A DNA stretch of 33,747 nucleotides from a virus: IMG/VR virus record IMGVR_UViG_3300013286_000033, positions 1-33,747 of that record; one strand, 5' to 3'. Under the pieces are notes generated by a model. That model made no database searches, was not told where the DNA came from, and saw nothing but the letters and a program-made list of their open reading frames with translations. The translations under genes were made by a program, and so were the position numbers. Shown here one piece after another: positions 30,003 to 33,747 of the stretch (its first letter is position 1; each line of letters starts with the position of its first letter).

Positions 30003-30271
30003 GTATTGAAATAACTCCTGCTATGCTTGAGGTAACACGGCGTTACCTTAAAGCTGGCGAATTTACCAACATTGTAGAGGATAAAAAAGTGAAAACTTTA
30101 CAACAAATTGTTGAAAGACGATTAAAAGACGCACGAAACAATGCCAAAGAGTTTGATAAGCGGGATATGGTTGACATTTGCAAAATCTGGTGGTCAATCG
30201 CTGGTATGTTACAAGCAATTCTAGATGAAGCAAAGGAAAATGGTAATGACACAGAAAATAACAATAACTAA
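29999..30271 (+). CDS. 90-aa helical early protein
   Basis: It is largely charged helix (LEVTRRYLKAGEFTNIVED, LQQIVERRLKDARNNAKEFD, CKIWWSIAGMLQAILDEA) ending in an Asn run. No family was recognised. It overlaps neighbouring genes on both sides, as is usual in this compact operon. Confidence 0.6.
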   Translation: MSIEITPAMLEVTRRYLKAGEFTNIVEDKKVKTLQQIVERRLKDARNNAKEFDKRDMVDICKIWWSIAGMLQAILDEAKENGNDTENNNN

Positions 30272-30431
30272 ACAAGAACAAGAAGCATTGAAAGAGATCG
30301 AGGCGTACTGGCGGGAAACTATTGCTAGTCAGATCTTTGAAGCTAGTGAAAAATTGAAGTTGGATACGCCGCAGGAAGTGTATGAAGCTTGTGAAAACAT
30401 CGCTAAGGGTACTTATGATTACGGAAATTAG
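30246..30431 (+). CDS. 61-aa acidic helical protein
   Basis: The ATG at 30246 has AAAGGA 7 bases upstream; an earlier ATG at 30225 lacks this. The sequence MTQKITITKQEQEALKEIE then SEKLKLDTPQEVYEACENI is helical and acidic. Function unknown. Confidence 0.55.
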   Translation: MTQKITITKQEQEALKEIEAYWRETIASQIFEASEKLKLDTPQEVYEACENIAKGTYDYGN

Positions 30432-30495
30432 TGTGTTAGCAGGGCTAGCAGTGGTTCTCACTGCCGTGTTGTGGGTGAACCGTAATGACCGGTAA
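30415..30495 (+). CDS. 26-aa single-span membrane peptide
   Basis: The ORF runs from ATG 30415 to TAA 30495. MITEISVLAGLAVVLTAVLW is one transmembrane helix, followed by VNRNDR. AAGGG lies 6 bases upstream. It overlaps the preceding gene by 17 bases and the following gene by 11, so the arrangement looks deliberate. It may modulate a membrane complex, for example as a superinfection or toxin-type peptide, but this is inference. Confidence 0.5.
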   Translation: MITEISVLAGLAVVLTAVLWVNRNDR

Positions 30496-30664
30496 TCTGG
30501 AAGCAACACTCGATTACGCTCTATACGACAGTTTGTGGGCGGAATACCGTACCCGCTGCTCGTGTTGTAAACGCGAAATTGTGGCAAGTAGCTGGGAAAT
30601 GTTGAAAGTTAAAGTCCAATACCACTTGGTCAGCATGGATTGCACATCTAGTGTTACAGATTAG
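30485..30664 (+). CDS. 59-aa Cys-containing early protein
   Basis: The ORF runs from ATG 30485 to TAG 30664. The centre contains RCSCCKREIV (three Cys in four residues) and another Cys near the end (MDCTSS), possibly a metal site. It overlaps both neighbours. Function unknown. Confidence 0.55.
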   Translation: MTGNLEATLDYALYDSLWAEYRTRCSCCKREIVASSWEMLKVKVQYHLVSMDCTSSVTD

Positions 30665-30950
30665 ACCCACAGAGATTAAAGCAGTAACGGATTTGCTTAT
30701 GCAGGAGCATGATGATGTTGAAGCGCTGGCTAAACTGGTGATTGAAACGATTGACGGGCTACGCGCAAAGCGCGACATGTTTGCCATAGTGCATTTGCAA
30801 CCGTCACTAAAGCTGGTCAAGGTAGTTGGTCTGTACGCGACACAGTTGCAGGCCGAAAAGGATTACCCTAAACGGATCCATCGGTACGATGAAAAAGATC
30901 ATGCCTACATCGGTAAGTTTACTGATAGTAGTGTGCTAGAGTTAGAGTAG
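30651..30950 (+). CDS. 99-aa early protein, last gene before terminator
   Basis: It begins with GTG (read as Met) inside the previous gene. MLQIRPTEIKAVTDLLMQEHDD is followed by ALAKLVIETIDGLRAKRDM, probably two helices, then a beta-type FAIVHLQPSLKLVKVVGLYATQ. No family was recognised. It closes the rightward operon about 24 bases before the terminator stem. Confidence 0.6.
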   Translation: MLQIRPTEIKAVTDLLMQEHDDVEALAKLVIETIDGLRAKRDMFAIVHLQPSLKLVKVVGLYATQLQAEKDYPKRIHRYDEKDHAYIGKFTDSSVLELE

Positions 30951-30973
30951 CGATCCTATCCGCTGCCCCTAAC

Positions 30974-31017
30974 GAAATAACCCCTGCCGATCCTATCCGG
31001 TGGGGGTTATTTCTTTT
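30974..31017 (+). terminator. Intrinsic terminator of the rightward early operon
   Basis: GAAATAACCCC (30974-30984) and GGGGTTATTTC (31003-31013) form an 11-bp stem, followed by TTTT. The 12-mer CGATCCTATCCG in the loop (30988-30999) also occurs just upstream (30951-30962). Confidence 0.8.
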
Positions 31018-31021
31018 ACTA

Positions 31022-31036
31022 CACGGCTACGCCGTG
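31022..31036. repeat. TAC-loop hairpin between the two terminators
   Basis: CACGGC-TAC-GCCGTG is a perfect 6-bp stem with a 3-base loop. It matches the kind of mini-hairpin at 27817 and 29881. Confidence 0.6.
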
Positions 31037-31045
31037 ACATAACAA

Positions 31046-31077
31046 AACCCTACCGCCAGTAAATCAACGGTAGGGTT
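31046..31077 (-). terminator. Terminator of the leftward right-hand block
   Basis: AACCCTACCG and CGGTAGGGTT form a perfect 10-bp stem. On the minus strand the 3' side continues TTGTTATG, giving a short T-rich tail. It faces the rightward terminator and insulates the convergent operons. Confidence 0.7.
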
Positions 31078-31145
31078 ATTGCTATTCTTTGCCAGCTTCC
31101 CCTCTGGACAAAAAAATTATTCAGTTATAGTTTTACTTTAACACA

Positions 31146-31817
31146 CTATTCTGTCATAGCTTGCGCTTGGGCGTTGCTAATTGTTTTACGGTAGTTGCCA
31201 CCCGTGTACGGGCTATCGCCACCTAAGAATTTGACCATACGGTTTAACGCTCCTGTGACGCGCCTGTGTACGGTACTGTCAGAGAGTTCCACAGTTTCAG
31301 AGATCCGTTTATAGGTGAGTTGTTCCTGGTATTTCATTTCAATCATTAGCCGATCCAAAGGATCTAACTGGTCTAACGCTCTGCGTACATCAGCTATGCT
31401 GGCCGCTACATTGTTACCTGTTGCGGGGTCACTACCACCACCTGATACTCGTACTTTCATGCCGGTTTGTTGTGCTTCTATTTCGTCTAGGTTTGTTATG
31501 AGTTCTTCTAACACTCCACGACTGTAAAAGTATTCGTCATGGATTTCGTATCCTGTTTTGCGAGCTTTGGCGGCTCGACAGATTTTGTCTGCTTCCCGCT
31601 GGAGCGATTTTGCTAACTGTCGGATACCTGATTTGCGATCCCAAACTTCTTGGTCTGGGTCTAGCCATTCGGCTATTTTTGGTTCATGTTTTAGTGACCA
31701 TAGGAGAAGTTCTTGTTTCAGGTCTTGTGCTTCAAAATAAACTGCGTATCGGGGGTGTATTTGTTTCGCTACACTGGCAGCGATCTCGGTTACTTCTTCA
31801 AGTAGTTCACTATTCAA
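31146..31817 (-). CDS. Sigma-70-like RNA polymerase factor
   Basis: The protein has 223 aa. Residues 166-197 (QLTYKRISETVELSDSTVHR) form a sigma region-4 helix-turn-helix for -35 recognition. Upstream, LRRALDQLDPLDRLMIEMKY-like spacing (144-163) is typical before that domain. The N-terminal part (DLKQELLLWSLKHEP, 32-46) resembles region 2. A Gly/Ser linker lies at about 124-140. The start appears to be TTG with AAAGGA upstream. It could direct RNA polymerase to phage late promoters. It is the last gene of this leftward block before the terminator. Confidence 0.72.
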   Translation of the reverse strand: MNSELLEEVTEIAASVAKQIHPRYAVYFEAQDLKQELLLWSLKHEPKIAEWLDPDQEVWDRKSGIRQLAKSLQREADKICRAAKARKTGYEIHDEYFYSRGVLEELITNLDEIEAQQTGMKVRVSGGGSDPATGNNVAASIADVRRALDQLDPLDRLMIEMKYQEQLTYKRISETVELSDSTVHRRVTGALNRMVKFLGGDSPYTGGNYRKTISNAQAQAMTE

Positions 31818-31830
31818 TTTTGTTTATCCT

Positions 31831-32649
31831 TTATTCGGTTTCTGGTTCATCGTCAAAGTCCACAAAGCAACCGCAACCGCCGAGGTCAAAGTCGTCAATG
31901 AGTGAAGGTTCTGATGTTACTTGTTTTCTTAATTCTTGTAATGTGATGTATTTTGTTTCCCCGTCTCGCTGTTGCTTCAAGATAGAAACATCTCTACCGA
32001 GATAATCCCGCATCTTTTGTTCTTGGTTTTCCCACTCTGCGTAGCGTTCTGGCATAAGGTATAAAAGTTTCTTAAACTGTCCTTGGCCAGCACGAACGCA
32101 ACCACCACCACAGTTGTTATGGGCAAAGCCCATACCGTACAGCCTGGGAACTTCAAGACGTTCATCTTTAGCCCAAGCAATTAGTTGTGGTTTAGCCAAA
32201 TAGGGTTTATCGGTTAATGGTGCTTCTGCTTTGTATGGTAAATAGTTTTTAACAATAGATGGCAAACGGTGCGTTTCTGTCCAGTCAATACCAACATAGA
32301 CAATAGTATCTTCGGGATCGCAGTTATCCTCTAGCCATTTACGAGCTGGTTTTTGTTTCAATTCGTGTGAACAATTTGCTAAACGGGAGTTACCTAAATA
32401 ACGTTTATCCTTAAACACTTCCCAAATGTCTTTACCAGCGTTGAGGTAAATGTATTGTCCACCAATGTTGGCTACGGCATCGTCAATGAACCGATAAGTA
32501 TCTTCATCTTCGCCCACATGAACTGAAGGGTTATGTCCTTTAACGTCAGAGAATACTAGATACAGATCTTCTGTACCGTATTTTTCCGCAACTCGTTTAG
32601 CGCAGGCCCAAGAGCCTATGCCGCCAGAGAACATAACTACATGTTTCAT
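31831..32649 (-). CDS. PP-loop ATPase, PAPS-reductase-like
   Basis: The protein has 272 aa. The PP-loop SGGIGSW (8-14) binds ATP/adenylated substrate in the adenine-nucleotide alpha-hydrolase superfamily. Cys93 (ANCSHELKQKP) sits where PAPS reductases have their conserved segment. A second Cys pair (NNCGGGC, 180 and 184) and a C-terminal GGCGC (258-261) are unusual. In phages such proteins are usually annotated as PAPS reductases, but sulfur transfer or base modification is equally possible. Neighbours (phosphoesterase, Nmad1-like) favour a nucleotide-related role by inference. Confidence 0.72.
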   Translation of the reverse strand: MKHVVMFSGGIGSWACAKRVAEKYGTEDLYLVFSDVKGHNPSVHVGEDEDTYRFIDDAVANIGGQYIYLNAGKDIWEVFKDKRYLGNSRLANCSHELKQKPARKWLEDNCDPEDTIVYVGIDWTETHRLPSIVKNYLPYKAEAPLTDKPYLAKPQLIAWAKDERLEVPRLYGMGFAHNNCGGGCVRAGQGQFKKLLYLMPERYAEWENQEQKMRDYLGRDVSILKQQRDGETKYITLQELRKQVTSEPSLIDDFDLGGCGCFVDFDDEPETE

Positions 32650-32844
32650 TTATATTTCTTCATCATCTTCAATGAACACATCATTGAAACTGCGACTAGG
32701 TTTATCTTCAAAGAAGTCCTGCCACAATACCCGCTGGTGTGCTTTTTCCAATAAGTCTTTGCGGATCAGATTGTATGACTGTTTGTCGCAAAATTTGTAA
32801 ACTTTCCAAGCAACAGTACCTACAAGGTCATAAACTTTTAACAT
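32650..32844 (-). CDS. 64-aa protein of unknown function
   Basis: I place the start at ATG 32844, overlapping the previous stop as TAATG, with GGGGGAAG before it; a TTG four codons earlier is less likely. The sequence is helical (LVGTVAWKVYKFCDKQSYN) with an acidic C-terminus (DVFIEDDEEI). It lies between the phosphoesterase and the PP-loop gene. No family was recognised. Confidence 0.6.
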   Translation of the reverse strand: MLKVYDLVGTVAWKVYKFCDKQSYNLIRKDLLEKAHQRVLWQDFFEDKPSRSFNDVFIEDDEEI

Positions 32845-33587
32845 TACTTCCCCCAAGTCTTTCCAGAAACAGTAAAAGTACCGTCACGATGAATAGGAAT
32901 AATCTGTGGTGTAACAGACTTACCGTCTACCCACAAAATACCAAAACCTTGTTGCCAGTTGTTGATACCAGCTTTAAGATACCCTGCCTGCTTCGCGTCC
33001 ATAAGGTTGCCAACTTCCATACCCCACAAGGTACGGGTAGGAATACCGGCGACTGCTTCAGTGTGGTGCGATAAACCCATACGGTGTGTATGCCCACAGA
33101 CAACAGATACACCAGTGCGCTTCGCTAGGTTTAGTGCTGTGGTGCCAGAGTTTTGGCTAATGTTACCTTCATCGCCGTGAAATAAACGCCAACCAGGGGC
33201 AAGTTCATACGGTTTCTTGTGGTAAGTGATACCGAGGTCTGGGAACCGTAGGAAGTTCTCTAACCCTAGTTCGGGTAGTCCGAGTAGCCCTGGCGCTCGC
33301 ATCATTACAGTGTTGTATAGTCGATCTGTGTGGTTACTGCGAATAACATGCTCTACTCGCAGGGACTCAAGCACCGCTACTGTTTCGTCACGGTTCTTGG
33401 AAATAGATCGTTCGTATTCTAGCGGGGTACCTTGCGCCCAACGACTAATGGTCTGGAAATCCATCTCGTCACCAACAGAAACTACTTTGCTGGGCTTGAA
33501 AGCTTTAATGAACGCAGCAACATTCGCTACTGCTCGTTTGTCGTGGTACGGAACTTGCAGGTCTGAGATTGCTACGATTGCTTCCAC
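32844..33587 (-). CDS. Calcineurin-like metallophosphoesterase
   Basis: The protein has 247 aa. Metal-binding motifs in order: Asp9-x-Gln11 (SDLQVPYHD; the usual second residue is His), GDEMD (39-43), SNHTD (84-88), His137 in FHGDEG and GHTH (165-168). The set is otherwise complete, so hydrolase activity on a phosphoester or nucleotide is likely. The start is GTG with AAGGAG about 6 bases upstream. It is encoded downstream of the Nmad1-like gene; a nucleotide or DNA-end processing role is inferred. Confidence 0.8.
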   Translation of the reverse strand: MEAIVAISDLQVPYHDKRAVANVAAFIKAFKPSKVVSVGDEMDFQTISRWAQGTPLEYERSISKNRDETVAVLESLRVEHVIRSNHTDRLYNTVMMRAPGLLGLPELGLENFLRFPDLGITYHKKPYELAPGWRLFHGDEGNISQNSGTTALNLAKRTGVSVVCGHTHRMGLSHHTEAVAGIPTRTLWGMEVGNLMDAKQAGYLKAGINNWQQGFGILWVDGKSVTPQIIPIHRDGTFTVSGKTWGK

Positions 33588-33590
33588 TTG

Positions 33591-33747
33591 TTACTCCTTG
33601 GGCCAATTGCCGTCAAGCACCATAAGTGCTATCAGGGCATAGTTTGCTAGGTCTACATAAGAATCCCGCAAGGACTCGTTCTGGGGGTCTACATCGTTAC
33701 TTGTTAAGTGCATGATACGACTAATTTTGTCGTGAATACGGACAATA
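33591..33747 (-). CDS. C-terminal part of Nmad1/DUF1599-like protein (cut by window edge)
   Basis: Reading in from the right edge: IVRIHDKISRIMHL, then NESLRDSYVDLANYALIALM, then stop at 33591. This matches the DKxxR...ES..D...DLANYA pattern of the nucleotide-modification-associated domain 1 family, often found in phages. The N-terminus lies outside the window. It is the first seen gene of the right-hand leftward block and ends 4 bases before the next start. Confidence 0.7.
   Translation of the reverse strand, partial: IVRIHDKISRIMHLTSNDVDPQNESLRDSYVDLANYALIALMVLDGNWPKE

Noticed and set aside
30063-30587. 174-codon minus-strand open frame in the early region
   Set aside because: It runs antisense to several overlapping early genes that have ribosome sites, and has no recognisable domain.
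1-33747. Integrase, attachment site, transposase or CRISPR array
   Set aside because: No recombinase motifs, IS-type ends or spaced repeats were seen in the window. This does not exclude them outside it.

Overview
The window looks like most of the virion half and part of the early half of a tailed phage that infects an actinobacterium. The host clue is a phage-encoded WhiB-like protein (29188-29793), a regulator family confined to Actinobacteria and their phages. The base composition is moderately A/T-leaning, which would fit a low-GC aquatic actinobacterial host, but that is inference. A large terminase, portal, scaffold and major capsid protein are present. A tape-measure protein, a tail-tube protein and a baseplate set are not seen. 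Very large internal-type proteins lie between portal and capsid, and a beta-propeller-like protein follows a connector-like one. A short-tailed (podovirus-like) particle is therefore most likely.

Layout: (1) 1-344 is a non-coding 3' region with four hairpins, one of them a good intrinsic terminator for the leftward late operon. (2) 345-25692 is one continuous leftward late operon, transcribed from about 25.7 kb down to 0.15 kb: TerL, portal, two small basic proteins, a proline-rich protein, a 1494-aa giant and three further internal-type proteins, a tRNA-like element, scaffold, capsid, small connector or fibre-base proteins, fibre genes (one with an SGNH esterase), a run of tiny basic or Cys-containing proteins, connector-like and propeller-like proteins, two membrane proteins and an M23 endopeptidase. 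Most junctions are TAATG or ATGA overlaps. (3) 25693-26463 is a non-coding divergent region with inverted repeats, a perfect palindrome, a strand-composition switch, a T-tract and a DnaA-box-like site. It is a candidate control region and possibly an origin. (4) 26464-30950 is a rightward early operon of small proteins, including a short sliding-clamp-like protein, Cys-rich mini-proteins, the WhiB-like protein and a 26-aa membrane peptide. It ends in a terminator at 30974. (5) 31146-33747 is a second leftward early block that faces it: sigma-70-like factor, PP-loop (PAPS-reductase-like) protein, a small unknown, a calcineurin-like phosphoesterase and the C-terminal end of an Nmad1/DUF1599-like protein that runs off the right edge.

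How it may work together: host RNA polymerase would start from the divergent region. The phage sigma-like factor and WhiB-like protein are candidates for reprogramming transcription. The clamp-like protein suggests engagement of a DNA polymerase not encoded in this window. The least explained part is 26.1-28.75 kb. There, six start codons or candidate starts follow a GATAGG motif, usually with a strong hairpin just upstream, in sequence that is visibly richer in CpG than the late genes. No integrase, polymerase, helicase or CRISPR array was seen, and lifestyle cannot be decided from this window.
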